In this document: piece after piece, positions 9,096 to 21,397 of the stretch | How positions within the stretch are numbered: position 1 is the stretch's first letter | Layout of the letters: every line of letters begins with the position of its first letter | From: Sphingomonadaceae bacterium | GTDB taxonomy: Bacteria; Pseudomonadota; Alphaproteobacteria; Sphingomonadales; Sphingomonadaceae | Reading direction: 5' to 3' | Length of the DNA stretch: 43,457 nucleotides | Assembly: GCA_024645025.1 (NCBI GenBank) | Contig: JAHEGQ010000002.1 | Location: 1-43,457, forward strand | Translations under genes and position numbers: made by a program | Notes under the pieces: generated by a model | Seen by the model: only the letters and a program-made list of their open reading frames with translations | What the model was told of the DNA's origin: nothing | Database searches by the model: none

Positions 9096-10316
9096 ATGAA
9101 GCGCATGGCAACAGCTTTGCTGATTGCGATGGCAAGCCTTGTTGTCGGCGTGCGTTGGCTGGCGCAAGCCTATCCTGCGCTGAGCCCCACACTTGGCTAT
9201 GTGAAGGCCTTTGCCGAAGCGGCGATGGTTGGGGGGCTGGCCGATTGGTTTGCCGTTACCGCCCTGTTCCGCCGCCCGCTGGGTCTGCCTATCCCCCACA
9301 CCGCGATCATCCCCCAAAATAAAGATCGGATCGGCGACGCGCTTGCCGCCTTTTTGCGCGACAATTTCCTGACCCCGGCTGTTGTCGCCCGGCGGATGTA
9401 CGGGCTGGACATGGCAGGTGCGGCGGGGCGTTTTCTGGCCAACCCCACCGGAGGCGGCAATGGCCGGCTGCGCGACGGCGCGTCGCGGCTTTTGGCCGAT
9501 ATTTTGGAAGCGCTGGACGATCACCGGCTGGGCACCATGGCCAAGGCCGCTTTGGGGGATCGTCTGCGCCGGTTGGAGGGCGCGCCCTTACTGGGACAGC
9601 TCTTGGCCGCCGCCATGCGCGAAGGCCGTCACGTGCCCTTGCTCGATGGCCTGATCAACCGCGCCAGCCTGGTCATCGCGGCCAATGAAGACGTCATTCG
9701 CGATATGGTGCATGACCGGGCGGGCCGCCTGCTGCGCTGGACGGGGCTGGATGAAAATGTCGCCAATGCCGTGATATCGGGCCTCAATAAACTGGCGGCT
9801 GATATGGCGGATGACCCGGGCCACCCGCTGCGTCAAAAGGCAGACGACCTGCTGGCAGAGCTGGCCCATGACCTGCAGCATGATGCCGCCCTACAGGCGC
9901 GGATCAACGATTTGAAGGCCGAGATCATCGCCAACCCCGCGATGCAGAGTTGGATTGACGGCCTGTGGCAACAGGGCCGTGCCGCGCTCTTGAAGGCAGC
10001 GCGCGACCCAGACCGGGCGATGGCGGGACGCATGGGCGAAACGCTGCGTCAATTGGGGGAAACGGTCCAAAGCGATGCACGCCTGCGCGACACAATCAAT
10101 CGCTTTGCCCGCCGCGCAGCGGTCGGCGCAGCCGCCAGCTATGGCGATGGCATTGTTCGCCTTGTCTCGGATACGATCCGCAGCTGGGACGTGCAAAAAG
10201 TGACCGACCGGATCGAAGCGGCGGTGGGGCGCGATCTGCAATATATCCGGCTCAACGGCACGCTTGTCGGCGGGCTGGTCGGCCTTGCGCTGCACGCGGT
10301 GGATATGGGGTTTTAA
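9096..10316 (+). CDS. DUF445 family membrane protein
   Basis: [92 protein letters not shown], a DUF445 signature. Confidence 0.92.
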   Translation: MKRMATALLIAMASLVVGVRWLAQAYPALSPTLGYVKAFAEAAMVGGLADWFAVTALFRRPLGLPIPHTAIIPQNKDRIGDALAAFLRDNFLTPAVVARRMYGLDMAGAAGRFLANPTGGGNGRLRDGASRLLADILEALDDHRLGTMAKAALGDRLRRLEGAPLLGQLLAAAMREGRHVPLLDGLINRASLVIAANEDVIRDMVHDRAGRLLRWTGLDENVANAVISGLNKLAADMADDPGHPLRQKADDLLAELAHDLQHDAALQARINDLKAEIIANPAMQSWIDGLWQQGRAALLKAARDPDRAMAGRMGETLRQLGETVQSDARLRDTINRFARRAAVGAAASYGDGIVRLVSDTIRSWDVQKVTDRIEAAVGRDLQYIRLNGTLVGGLVGLALHAVDMGF

Positions 10317-11596
10317 CCGTCGCTGGCCCGTTCGATATCGGCCCCAACGGCGGATAGCTTTTCTTCCAGCCGTTCATAGCCGCGATCGAGGTGGTAGACA
10401 CGGGCAACCTGCGTTTCGCCATCGGCGACAAGCCCCGCGATGATCAGGCTCATCGACGCGCGCAGGTCGGTTGCCATAACCGGCGCACCAACAAGGCGCT
10501 TCACGCCCTTCACAACGGCGGTGCGCCCCTTGACCTGAATGTCCGCGCCCATGCGCGCCAGTTCGGGCACGTGCATATAGCGGTTTTCGAAAATGGTTTC
10601 GGTCAGCACGCTGGCGCCATCCGCTTTCAACAGCATCGCCATGAACTGCGCCTGCATATCGGTGGCAAATCCAGGATAGGGCGCCGTCGACAGCGTCAGC
10701 GGCTTCAACTGTCCGTCCGAGGCGACGGTAATGCCGTTACGGTGTTCGGTCACCGATACGCCCGCTTCGCGCAGCGCGGCCAATGTCGCGTGCATATCGT
10801 CCGCACAGGCGCCATCGAGTTCCACTTCGCCACCCGCCAGACCGACAGCACAGGCATAGCTGCCCGCTTCGATCCGGTCGGGCATCACGGCATAGGTCGC
10901 GCCATGCAGGCGATCGACGCCTTCGACGATCAGCTTTTCAGTGCCAATTCCGTCAATATGCGCGCCCATCGCCACCAGCAGTCGGCACAGATCAACAATT
11001 TCAGGTTCACGCGCGGCGTTTTCGATGATGCAGGTGCCCTTGGCGCGCACCGCCGCCATCAGCGCGTTTTCCGTTGCGCCAACCGACACCACCGGAAAAA
11101 CGATTGTGCCGCCGGGCAAGCGGCCACCCTTGGCCCGCGCGGTGACATAGCCGGCGGTTGTTTCAATTTCGGCCCCAAAGGCCTCAAGCGCCTTCAAGTG
11201 CAGGTCGATCGGGCGGTTGCCAATGGCGCAGCCGCCGGGCAACGAAACCGTCGCCTCCCCAGCGCGCGCCAAAAGCGGCCCCAGCACAAGGATGGACGCG
11301 CGCATCTTTCGCACAATGTCATAGGGCGCCATGGTCGCAGTGACCTTGCCCGCCCGCAGCGTCATCACGCGGCCAAAATCTTCGGGCCGTGCACCTTCGA
11401 CCATCGTCGAGCAGCCAAGCTGGTTCAGCAAATGGCCAAAGCTGTCGACATCAGCCAGACGCGGCAAATTGCGCAGCGTCAGCGGCTCATCGGTCAGCAA
11501 CGCACAGGGCAAGAGCGTCAATGCCGAGTTCTTGGCGCCGGAAATCGGGATGCGGCCCTTCAGGCGATTGCCGCCGCGGATAAGAATTCTGTCCAT
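10313..11596 (-). CDS. murA: UDP-N-acetylglucosamine 1-carboxyvinyltransferase
   Basis: [50 protein letters not shown]...[25 protein letters not shown]. Its stop overlaps the convergent DUF445 stop by 4 bp. Confidence 0.97.
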   Translation of the reverse strand: MDRILIRGGNRLKGRIPISGAKNSALTLLPCALLTDEPLTLRNLPRLADVDSFGHLLNQLGCSTMVEGARPEDFGRVMTLRAGKVTATMAPYDIVRKMRASILVLGPLLARAGEATVSLPGGCAIGNRPIDLHLKALEAFGAEIETTAGYVTARAKGGRLPGGTIVFPVVSVGATENALMAAVRAKGTCIIENAAREPEIVDLCRLLVAMGAHIDGIGTEKLIVEGVDRLHGATYAVMPDRIEAGSYACAVGLAGGEVELDGACADDMHATLAALREAGVSVTEHRNGITVASDGQLKPLTLSTAPYPGFATDMQAQFMAMLLKADGASVLTETIFENRYMHVPELARMGADIQVKGRTAVVKGVKRLVGAPVMATDLRASMSLIIAGLVADGETQVARVYHLDRGYERLEEKLSAVGADIERASDG

Positions 11597-11640
11597 TTAT
11601 CGGCTTCTAACGTGCGCAACCCGAAGGGCAAGCCCAGCAC

Positions 11641-12168
11641 TTACGCCCGGGGTAATGGACGTTGATAGACGACGACTGTGCCCAAGGCCCCATCGCTGTG
11701 CGCAAAGGCCTCAAAACCCAGCTTTGCCGCGACCCGGTGCGAGGCGACATTGCCCGGATCGATGATGCAGCGGATTTCTGCACCCAGCGTCGCATCTGCC
11801 CAATGCAGAACGGCCGACATCGCTTCGGTCGCCAGGCCCTGCCCCCAAGCTGCCGGCACAAAGGCCCAACCGGCTTCGGGGTAGCCCTCCAGTTCCGGGA
11901 TCCCGCGTTCGAAAGCCGCCAGCCCGCCATTGCCCAGAAATCGCCCATCGGTGCGATCCAGAAAGGCCCAATAGCCATAGCCCAAAAGCGGCCACAGCCC
12001 GGCTGCCTGCGTAAACTTCGTCCAGCTTTCCTGCCGGGAGCGCGGCTTGCCGCCAATAAAGGCGGTCAATTGCGGGTCCGCCCAAGCCGCAGCATAGGCA
12101 TCCCAATGCGCGAGCGAGAGCGGGGCCAGAATAAGGCGGTCGGTTGAAATCTGCGGCGCGACAGTCAT
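11641..12168 (-). CDS. GNAT family N-acetyltransferase (RimJ/RimL type)
   Basis: ISTDRLILAPLSLAHWDAYAAAWADPQLTAFIGG...GYWAFLDRTDGRFLGNGGLAAFERG...ATEAMSAVLHWADATLGAEIRCIIDPGNVASHRVAAKLGFE. Confidence 0.93.
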   Translation of the reverse strand: MTVAPQISTDRLILAPLSLAHWDAYAAAWADPQLTAFIGGKPRSRQESWTKFTQAAGLWPLLGYGYWAFLDRTDGRFLGNGGLAAFERGIPELEGYPEAGWAFVPAAWGQGLATEAMSAVLHWADATLGAEIRCIIDPGNVASHRVAAKLGFEAFAHSDGALGTVVVYQRPLPRA

Positions 12169-12185
12169 GCGCGCCTGATAGCCGA

Positions 12186-13049
12186 TCAGGCCGCCGCCGT
12201 CATCGGGGAACGCGCGGCTTCATAAGCGCTGTCAAACGTGCCGATGAGATGACGATCATCCTCGTTCCATGGATGGAAGCCCGGCAGAAAATAGGTGAGC
12301 CATGGCAAGAAGAGCTTGCGCAGCGTTCCCGGCCGTCCCAGCAAGAACCAGATCAGCCCGCGATGTGCCTGCCAGCCGGTAATGCCATCCTGCGCCAGCA
12401 AATGGAGCATCCCTTCATAGCGGTTCTTCCAGAAGTTAATCGACACCAATAGCATCGAGGTGGACTTCATCCGCCACCGCTTCCAGCGGCTCCAGTCGCG
12501 GGTGGCGTGCAACCAGGTGTCATAGGCCACACCCTTATGCTCAATTTCCTCAATCGCGTGCCATTTCCACATCTCGGCCTGTTCAGGGTCGGCATTGGCG
12601 AAGGTCTGCGGGTCTTCCAGAAACTGCTTGGCCATGATCGCAGTGTAATGTTCCAGCGCCATGGTCACGCACAGATTGACGATCTGCGGCCGTGTTTTGA
12701 TGAAGTCCATCACATGGTTGATCTGGTCGTTCAGAAAGCGGATGTCATAGCCCGCTTCTTCGACGCGGCTGTTAAAAGCGACATGCTCACGCGTGTGCAT
12801 GACTTCTTGACTTACAAAGGCCCGAATCTCCTGCTCCAGCTTGGGCGATACACCCTCCCGGAAGGCCTTGACCGCTTCGATGAACATCGCCTCGCCTTTG
12901 GGGAAGGTGACGGACAGAGCGTTGTAGAAAGCCGTTGCAAAAGGATCTCCGCCAGCCCACCAACGGCGCTGCGCCGTATTCCGGCCAAAGCGCCGATCGC
13001 GGGGCGTGATGGTCAGGTCTGCGGGGGTCTTGATGGCGGTAGCGGTCAT
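12186..13049 (-). CDS. Predicted metal-dependent hydrolase (COG3687/PF10118-like)
   Basis: ITPRDRRFGRNTAQRRWWAGGDPFATAFYNALSVTFPKGEAMFIEAVKAFRE...QEVMHTREHVAFN...MALEHYTAIMAK...WKWHAIEEIEHKGVAYDTW; His/Glu-rich motifs. Confidence 0.9.
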   Translation of the reverse strand: MTATAIKTPADLTITPRDRRFGRNTAQRRWWAGGDPFATAFYNALSVTFPKGEAMFIEAVKAFREGVSPKLEQEIRAFVSQEVMHTREHVAFNSRVEEAGYDIRFLNDQINHVMDFIKTRPQIVNLCVTMALEHYTAIMAKQFLEDPQTFANADPEQAEMWKWHAIEEIEHKGVAYDTWLHATRDWSRWKRWRMKSTSMLLVSINFWKNRYEGMLHLLAQDGITGWQAHRGLIWFLLGRPGTLRKLFLPWLTYFLPGFHPWNEDDRHLIGTFDSAYEAARSPMTAAA

Positions 13050-13071
13050 GCGCGAATCTCCTCAAGCGGCG

Positions 13072-13100
13072 GAATTAGGGGTTACTTACAGCAATGTCAA
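13072..13100 (-). promoter_or_regulatory. Candidate sigma70 promoter for the metal-dependent hydrolase, overlapping the tetR start codon
   Basis: Minus strand TTGACA (13100-13095), 17-nt spacer, TAATTC (13077-13072), GAGGAG RBS, then ATG at 13049. Confidence 0.5.
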
Positions 13101-13693
13101 TAGAACGCAGACGCCTCTCTCCCGAAGAAAGCCGCGCCGCCGCGCTAGAGGCGGCCAGTGCAATCTTGATGGAATCCGGCCCTCAGGCCGTGACGTTAAA
13201 GGCGGTTGCGGCGCGCATGGGGCGCACCCATGCCAATTTGCTGCACCATTTTGGCTCTGCCGCCGGACTGCAAATGGCGTTGGCGGCGCATCTGGCCGGG
13301 ACAGTTTGCGATTCGATTGCCGAAATCCTTCTGGAAAATGATAGCGCCGCGCCAGACCCCGCCCGGGTCGTCAACATGGTGTTCGATGCCTTTGACAAGC
13401 AGGGCGCCGGACAATTGGCGACCTGGATGATCCTGTCCGGCAATGAAAATGCCATGAACCCCGTGGTCGATGCGATCCACGAACTGGTTGACGAAATCGG
13501 CCAAGGCCAGCCCGATAAATCCATGCAGGAAGACACGCTGACGCTTGTTCTTCTGGCAATGGGCGATGCGCTGCTGGGCGAGCCGCTGGCCCGATCGCTG
13601 GGCCTCCCGCGCGATGCGGCGCGTGAGATTGCGGCGCGACTGATGATGGCATCACCACGCCTGTCGGGACGGATACCCGCTGAGGGGGAATAA
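13094..13693 (+). CDS. TetR/AcrR family transcriptional regulator
   Basis: MSIERRRLSPEESRAAALEAASAILMESGPQAVTLKAVAARMGRTHANLLHHFGSAAGLQMALAAHLA, a TetR N-terminal HTH. Confidence 0.9.
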   Translation: MSIERRRLSPEESRAAALEAASAILMESGPQAVTLKAVAARMGRTHANLLHHFGSAAGLQMALAAHLAGTVCDSIAEILLENDSAAPDPARVVNMVFDAFDKQGAGQLATWMILSGNENAMNPVVDAIHELVDEIGQGQPDKSMQEDTLTLVLLAMGDALLGEPLARSLGLPRDAAREIAARLMMASPRLSGRIPAEGE

Positions 13694-15908
<2,215 letters not shown>

Positions 15909-15909
<1 letters not shown>

Positions 15910-16820
15910 TGGCCAAGACCCTCGCCATCACGGGTGCGACGGGTTTTGTAGGCAGCACGCTGCGCCGTCTGGCCGTGGCGCAAGGCTTTGACGTGCGCGC
16001 CCTGACGCGGCGACCCCAGCCGGATACGCCCGGACTGACATGGGTGGCCGGCGCGCTGGACAATCCCGAAAGCCTGTCCGCCTTGGTGGCAGGTGCGGAT
16101 GCCGTCCTACATGTCGCAGGCGTTGTGAACGCGCCCGACCGGGCGGGCTTTGTGCGCGGCAATGTGGCCGGTACCCAAGCGATGGTGAACGCCGCAAAGG
16201 CCGCGGGCATCCCCCGCTTTATCCATGTGTCGTCGCTGGCCGCGCGCGCGCCTGACCTGTCGATCTATGGCTGGTCCAAAGCCGAGGCCGAAACGCGGGT
16301 GGCCGAGAGTGGCCTTGATTGGGTGATGGTTCGCCCCCCTTGGGTCTATGGCCCGGGCGACATGGACACGCTGGAAATGTTCCGCATGGCCAAATCAGGC
16401 TTTGTCCTTATTCCCCCCGAAGGCGCGGTCTCGCTGATCCATGCTGCCGATTTGTCGCGGTTGCTGCTGGCGCTTACCGCCCCCGGCACAGTCAAAGGCG
16501 CTATCCTTGAAGTCGATGACAACGCGCCCGGCGGCTGGACCAACCGCCGCGTTGCAAAGGCGATTGCCCAAGCGGTTGGACGGCGGGCGCTGGTGCTGTC
16601 CACGCCGCGCCCTGTGCTGCGCTTGGGCGCAAAGCTTGACCGCCTGTTTCGCGGGGATAGCGCCAAATTGACGGCGGATCGGGTCAGCTATTTCTGCCAC
16701 CCGGATTGGCGGATTGACCCGGCCAAGCGGCCCGACCCAGCCATTTGGACCCCCGAGGTGGAGACGCTTGCCGGGTTACGGGCAACCGCCCAAAGCTATC
16801 GCGCCGCCGGGTTGCTGTAG
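15909..16820 (+). CDS. NAD(P)-dependent epimerase/dehydratase (extended SDR)
   Basis: MAKTLAITGATGFVGSTLRRLAVAQGFDVRALTRRP Rossmann motif; YGWSKAEAE. Confidence 0.92.
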
Positions 16821-16853
16821 ACGCGACCCGGTCCCCGCTGGCGGCAGAACGCG

Positions 16854-18068
16854 TTAGACCGTTACCCCTGTCAGCATCACGGGAAGCGCCCCGCTTTCGC
16901 CGCGGGCTTCAGACATGAACAGGTCTTTCAACGGCTTGGCACGTTGCACCGCACCCAGCCCCAAGCGCCGCACCGCCCGGGCCACCCGGCCCTTGATGCC
17001 GAACAGCCGGACCAGCGTATCACAGGCAAGCGTCACCGCCATCACATCGGCGCTGCGCCACCGCTGATAGCGCGCAAGCAACTGGGCATCGCCCAGATCC
17101 AAGCCCAAGCGCGCGCCTTCCACCAACACTTCCGTCAGCGCCGCGACATCGCGCAAGCCGAGGTTGAAGCCTTGCCCTGCAATTGGGTGAATGCCGTGCC
17201 CGGCATCGCCGACCAGCGCCAGCCGGTGGTCCGTCATCTTGGCTGTGTGCCGGAATTGAAGCGGATAGACGGCACGCGGCGCAACCAAGCGCATATCCCC
17301 CAACAAGCCGCCCGTTGCCCGATCCACTTCAGCCAGAAAGGCGCGCTCGCCCAGCTTGGCCATGGCCTTGGCGTCCGCCTCTGGCAGCGACCAGACCAGG
17401 GCAGAACGCGTCCCCGGGTTCATCGGCAGCAGCGCCACCGGGCCACCGGGATAGAAAATTTGGTGCGCCGTCCCGCCATGCGGCAGGCTATGGTCCATCG
17501 CGGTGACGATGCTCATCGACGCATAATCCCAGGCGGCAACCGGAATACCGGCAGCGGCGCGGGTTGTTGAATGGCGGCCTTCGCACACCAGCACCAAGGG
17601 TGCCGACAGCACTTCGCCGTCGTCAAGCTGTGCTGTCACGCCATTTGGCCCCCGATCAAGCGTCACCGCCTGATGGCCATAGCGCCGCGTGACATGGGGG
17701 GCTTGCTGGATCAGCAGCCATAGCGCGCGGCGCAGCACCCGGTTTTCCAGCATCAGACCAAGGGCGTCATCGTCGTCGTCAGACTGAAAATCCAGCGGGG
17801 CGCCCGCCGCACCATCGCGCACCTCAATCCGGGCAATCGGGCACGCCTGCCCACGCATCAAAGGGCCAAGGCCCAACGCATCGAACAGTTTCCAGCTGCT
17901 GGATGAAATCGCTGTCACCCGCCCGTCAAAGTCGGTGGTCAGCGTGGTTTCGGGATCGACCGGATCCACGACAACCGACCGCAAGCCATGCCGGTCCAGC
18001 GCCAGCGCCATGGTCTGGCCGATCAGGCCGCCACCCAAGATAAGGACGTCATGCTTAGTCATGCCCAT
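16854..18068 (-). CDS. UbiH/UbiF/Coq6-family FAD-dependent monooxygenase
   Basis: MTKHDVLILGGGLIGQTMALALDRHGLRSVVVDP; LALVGDAGHGIHPIAGQGFNLGLRDVAALTEVLVEGARLGLDLGD. Start at 18068 or 18062. Confidence 0.92.
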   Translation of the reverse strand: MGMTKHDVLILGGGLIGQTMALALDRHGLRSVVVDPVDPETTLTTDFDGRVTAISSSSWKLFDALGLGPLMRGQACPIARIEVRDGAAGAPLDFQSDDDDDALGLMLENRVLRRALWLLIQQAPHVTRRYGHQAVTLDRGPNGVTAQLDDGEVLSAPLVLVCEGRHSTTRAAAGIPVAAWDYASMSIVTAMDHSLPHGGTAHQIFYPGGPVALLPMNPGTRSALVWSLPEADAKAMAKLGERAFLAEVDRATGGLLGDMRLVAPRAVYPLQFRHTAKMTDHRLALVGDAGHGIHPIAGQGFNLGLRDVAALTEVLVEGARLGLDLGDAQLLARYQRWRSADVMAVTLACDTLVRLFGIKGRVARAVRRLGLGAVQRAKPLKDLFMSEARGESGALPVMLTGVTV

Positions 18069-18218
18069 CGCCTTACGGCGGCCCCTTGTCTGAAACAAGT
18101 TGCCTCAAACACGCCGAACCGGCTCTACCCTTAACGGCCTCAACCCTTGACGGAGACTCCGGGCCTAGCGCATGAGGGCCGACAGATATTTGCGCAGGCC
18201 AGTCAAAGGAGGCGCGGC

Positions 18219-20549
18219 ATGGCATCCCGAGCGCCCAACTGGCGTGACTCGATCAAGAAAGGCGCGGTTCGCAGCGGGTCCATTCTGGGTGCGCTGACGC
18301 TTGTCACCTCTGCTGTCCTGCTAACGCTGGCGCTCCTGTCCTACCACCCCAGCGACCCCTCGCTAAACACCGCTGCGGGCGGACCTGCGGCCAATCTTCT
18401 GGCAGAGCCGGGGGCATGGGTTGCCGATCTTTTACTCTTCACCCTTGGCCCGGCGACTGGGCTCTTTGTGCCGCAACTGCTGATCCACGCCCGGCGGCTG
18501 TGGCGGAAAAACCCCATCACGGGTTGGCAGGGGCGACTATTGGGCACATTGGCCGCGATCATCCTGATCGACATCGCGCTCAATCAATTCAACCCGCATA
18601 CCATCGAGACGCTACCTGCCACGATTGGCGGCGCGATTGGCATGACCAGCGCCAAGACAATTGACTGGCTAATCAGCCTTGCCCCCCCAGCCCCTTGGAT
18701 TGGTATGGCCCGCTATGCCGCAGCCATCTTCATCATCCTTGCAGCGATGCTGATTTGGTATTTCAGCCTAGGGCTGACGCCAGAGGAACGGGATTGGTTG
18801 CTGCGGCGCAAGAACCGGGCGGCTCCGCGCGGCCTGCCCCCCACCAAAGTGCCTTTCGATGATGCACTAGACGCCGCATTCGACGCCGAAGAAGGCGCAC
18901 AGGCACTCCCCCCGCCCGAACCGCGGACGCCCATTATCGCAGAGCCAAAGCCAAAGCCCGTCATCGCGGACAAACCGGCACCTGCCCCGCGCAAATCTGC
19001 CAAGACCAAGGACCAACCGACTTTGCCCTTGGGCGACAGCTATGCGCTGCCGCCGCTTGACCTGCTGCAGGCGGCGCCCCCGTCCTCTGGCGAGAGCCTC
19101 GACAAGGCCGCGCTGGAACGCAATGCCCGGTTGCTGGAAACGGTGCTGGATGACTTCCATGTGAAGGGCCAGATTGTTGAAGTCCGCCCCGGGCCGGTTG
19201 TGACGATGTACGAACTGGAACCGGCATCGGGCATCAAGGCGAGCCGCGTGATCCAGCTGGCCGACGATATCGCGCGCAATATGTCTGCCCTGTCCGCGCG
19301 TGTTGCAACCATTCCGGGCCGGACCGTGATTGGCATCGAACTGCCGAACCAGAAGCGGGAAAGCGTTGTCCTGCACGAACTGATCGCCAGCGAAAGCTTT
19401 GGCGAACAAGCGGGGCAATTGCCGATTGTGCTGGGCAAAAACATCGCGGGCGACCCGGTGATTGCCGACCTCGCGCCGATGCCGCATTTGCTGGTCGCCG
19501 GGACGACGGGATCGGGTAAGTCCGTCGGGCTGAATGCCATGATCGTGTCGCTGCTCTATCGGCTGACGCCCGATCAGTGTCGGATGATCATGATCGATCC
19601 CAAGATGCTGGAACTGAGCATCTATGACGATATTCCGCACCTCTTGTCCCCCGTCGTGACAGAGCCTGCCAAGGCGATCCGTGCCTTGAAATGGGCGGTG
19701 GAGCAGATGGAAGACCGCTATCGCATGATGGCCTCTATCGGTGTGCGCAGCCTGTCGAGCTACAATGAAAAGGTTCGGACAGCCCAAGCCAAGGGGGCCT
19801 CGCTGGGGCGGCGCGTGCAGACCGGTTATGATGCAGTCACCGGTCAGCCAATCTACGAAGAAGAAAAGCTGGATTATCAGCCGCTGCCTCAAATTGTCGT
19901 CATCGTCGACGAATTGGCCGACCTGATGATGACCGCGGGCAAGGAAGTGGAATTTCTGATCCAGCGTCTCGCGCAAAAGGCGCGGGCTGCTGGCATCCAC
20001 CTGATCATGGCAACGCAGCGCCCCTCGGTTGACGTCATCACCGGCGTCATCAAGGCCAATTTGCCGACCCGGATCAGCTTTGCCGTCACCTCGAAAATCG
20101 ACAGCCGAACCATCTTGGGCGAACAAGGGGCGGAGCAACTGCTGGGCAAGGGCGATATGCTCTATATGCCCGGCGGAAAGCAGATCGCCCGCGTCCACGG
20201 CCCCTTTGTATCGGATGAGGAGGTCCGCGCCGTGGCCGACCATTGGCGCGGGCAAGGAAAGCCGGATTATATTCAGGCTGTCACCGAAGAGCCCGAAGAG
20301 GGCAGTTGGGATATGGATGGCGCGCCATCGGGCGAAGACTCGGCAGAAGACCAGATTTACCGCCGCGCGCTTCAGGTCGTGGCCGAAAGCCAAAAAGCCT
20401 CTACCAGCTATATCCAGCGTCAGTTGCGGATCGGCTATAACTCGGCAGCACGGTTGATCGAGCGGATGGAAAATGAAGGCAAGGTCAGCCGGCCCGACCA
20501 TGTAGGCCGACGTGAGGTGCTGATCGACCCGGACGGCCACGCGATCTGA
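18219..20549 (+). CDS. ftsK: DNA translocase FtsK
   Basis: RBS AAAGGAGG then ATG; N-terminal TM segments; PHLLVAGTTGSGKSVGLNAMIVSLLYRLTPDQCRMIMIDPKMLELSIYDDIPHLLSPVVT; C-terminal gamma domain YRRALQVVAESQKASTSYIQRQLRIGYNSAARLIERMENEG. Confidence 0.98.
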   Translation: MASRAPNWRDSIKKGAVRSGSILGALTLVTSAVLLTLALLSYHPSDPSLNTAAGGPAANLLAEPGAWVADLLLFTLGPATGLFVPQLLIHARRLWRKNPITGWQGRLLGTLAAIILIDIALNQFNPHTIETLPATIGGAIGMTSAKTIDWLISLAPPAPWIGMARYAAAIFIILAAMLIWYFSLGLTPEERDWLLRRKNRAAPRGLPPTKVPFDDALDAAFDAEEGAQALPPPEPRTPIIAEPKPKPVIADKPAPAPRKSAKTKDQPTLPLGDSYALPPLDLLQAAPPSSGESLDKAALERNARLLETVLDDFHVKGQIVEVRPGPVVTMYELEPASGIKASRVIQLADDIARNMSALSARVATIPGRTVIGIELPNQKRESVVLHELIASESFGEQAGQLPIVLGKNIAGDPVIADLAPMPHLLVAGTTGSGKSVGLNAMIVSLLYRLTPDQCRMIMIDPKMLELSIYDDIPHLLSPVVTEPAKAIRALKWAVEQMEDRYRMMASIGVRSLSSYNEKVRTAQAKGASLGRRVQTGYDAVTGQPIYEEEKLDYQPLPQIVVIVDELADLMMTAGKEVEFLIQRLAQKARAAGIHLIMATQRPSVDVITGVIKANLPTRISFAVTSKIDSRTILGEQGAEQLLGKGDMLYMPGGKQIARVHGPFVSDEEVRAVADHWRGQGKPDYIQAVTEEPEEGSWDMDGAPSGEDSAEDQIYRRALQVVAESQKASTSYIQRQLRIGYNSAARLIERMENEGKVSRPDHVGRREVLIDPDGHAI

Positions 20550-20591
20550 CAATTCAGTCAAGGTTCAAGCCGCGGCCCCCATAGCGCGACG

Positions 20592-21221
20592 ATGATGGAA
20601 TTTACCAAGATGACGAAATCCCCCCTGCCCCTGTTCTTGTCCGCCCTTGTGATCAGCCTGCCCGTTTCGGTGCAGGCAGCAACGCTTGCGGACGTGCAGA
20701 ACCATTTGCGCGCCGTCACCTCGATGACGGCGGATTTCGCGCAGACGGACCGTAGCGGCAAAACCATTTCAGGCGCGCTGAGCCTGAAACGGCCCGGCAA
20801 GGTGCGCTTTCAATATCAACCCAATGTCCCGATCCTGATCGTCGGGGACGGGAGCGCGCTTACCTTTATCGATTATTCGGTGAAGCAGGTGCAGCGTTGG
20901 CCCATTGGAAACACCCCTTTGGGTGTCCTATTGGACCCCCGAAAGAACCTGTCGGGATTTGCCCGTCTGATCCCCAGCACCAATTCCCGGCTGATCCTTG
21001 TTGAAGCCCGCGACCCCAAGCACCCGGAATATGGAACCATCACGATGACCTTCACCCAAAGGGGCGACGCACCGGCGGGCCTGCTGCTGGAAGGGTGGAC
21101 AGCCTTGGATTCGCAGAACAACCGCACCACAATCCGCCTCTCCAACCAGCGGTTTAACGTGCCGATTTCCGATAGAACGTTCTTCTGGCGCGACCCGCGC
21201 CCCAAAGGACCACGCCGCTAA
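20592..21221 (+). CDS. lolA: Outer-membrane lipoprotein carrier protein LolA
   Basis: Signal peptide; ATLADVQNHLRAVTSMTADFAQTDRSGKTISGALSLKRPGKVRFQYQPNVPILIVGDGSALTFIDYSVKQVQRWPI; follows ftsK. Confidence 0.93.
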   Translation: MMEFTKMTKSPLPLFLSALVISLPVSVQAATLADVQNHLRAVTSMTADFAQTDRSGKTISGALSLKRPGKVRFQYQPNVPILIVGDGSALTFIDYSVKQVQRWPIGNTPLGVLLDPRKNLSGFARLIPSTNSRLILVEARDPKHPEYGTITMTFTQRGDAPAGLLLEGWTALDSQNNRTTIRLSNQRFNVPISDRTFFWRDPRPKGPRR

Positions 21222-21345
21222 ACGGCCATTCATTCTGGGGACAGGATCACGGTGCTAGACGGATCATGTCTTCGCGGTAGACCAGATGGGATTCCCCCCC
21301 TGTTACCCCTCCGGCACCGAAGACCAGCGTGACGAACGCTTGTTT

Positions 21346-21377
21346 GACCTCCGCCCCACGCCCCCGGGGCGGAGGTC
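21346..21377. terminator. Probable bidirectional terminator between convergent lolA and the M14 peptidase
   Basis: GACCTCCGCCCC-acgccccc-GGGGCGGAGGTC, a perfect 12-bp stem followed by TTTT on the + strand. Confidence 0.8.
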
Positions 21378-21397
21378 TTTTCACGTCAACAAAGCGT

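Noticed and set aside
10391-11665. 424-aa plus-strand ORF opposite murA
   Set aside because: Antisense of clear MurA; composition is Arg/His/Gln-rich as expected for a shadow frame.
18867-20561. 564-aa minus-strand ORF opposite ftsK
   Set aside because: Shadow ORF caused by high GC at third positions; the + strand encodes unmistakable FtsK and the antisense translation has no recognisable domain.
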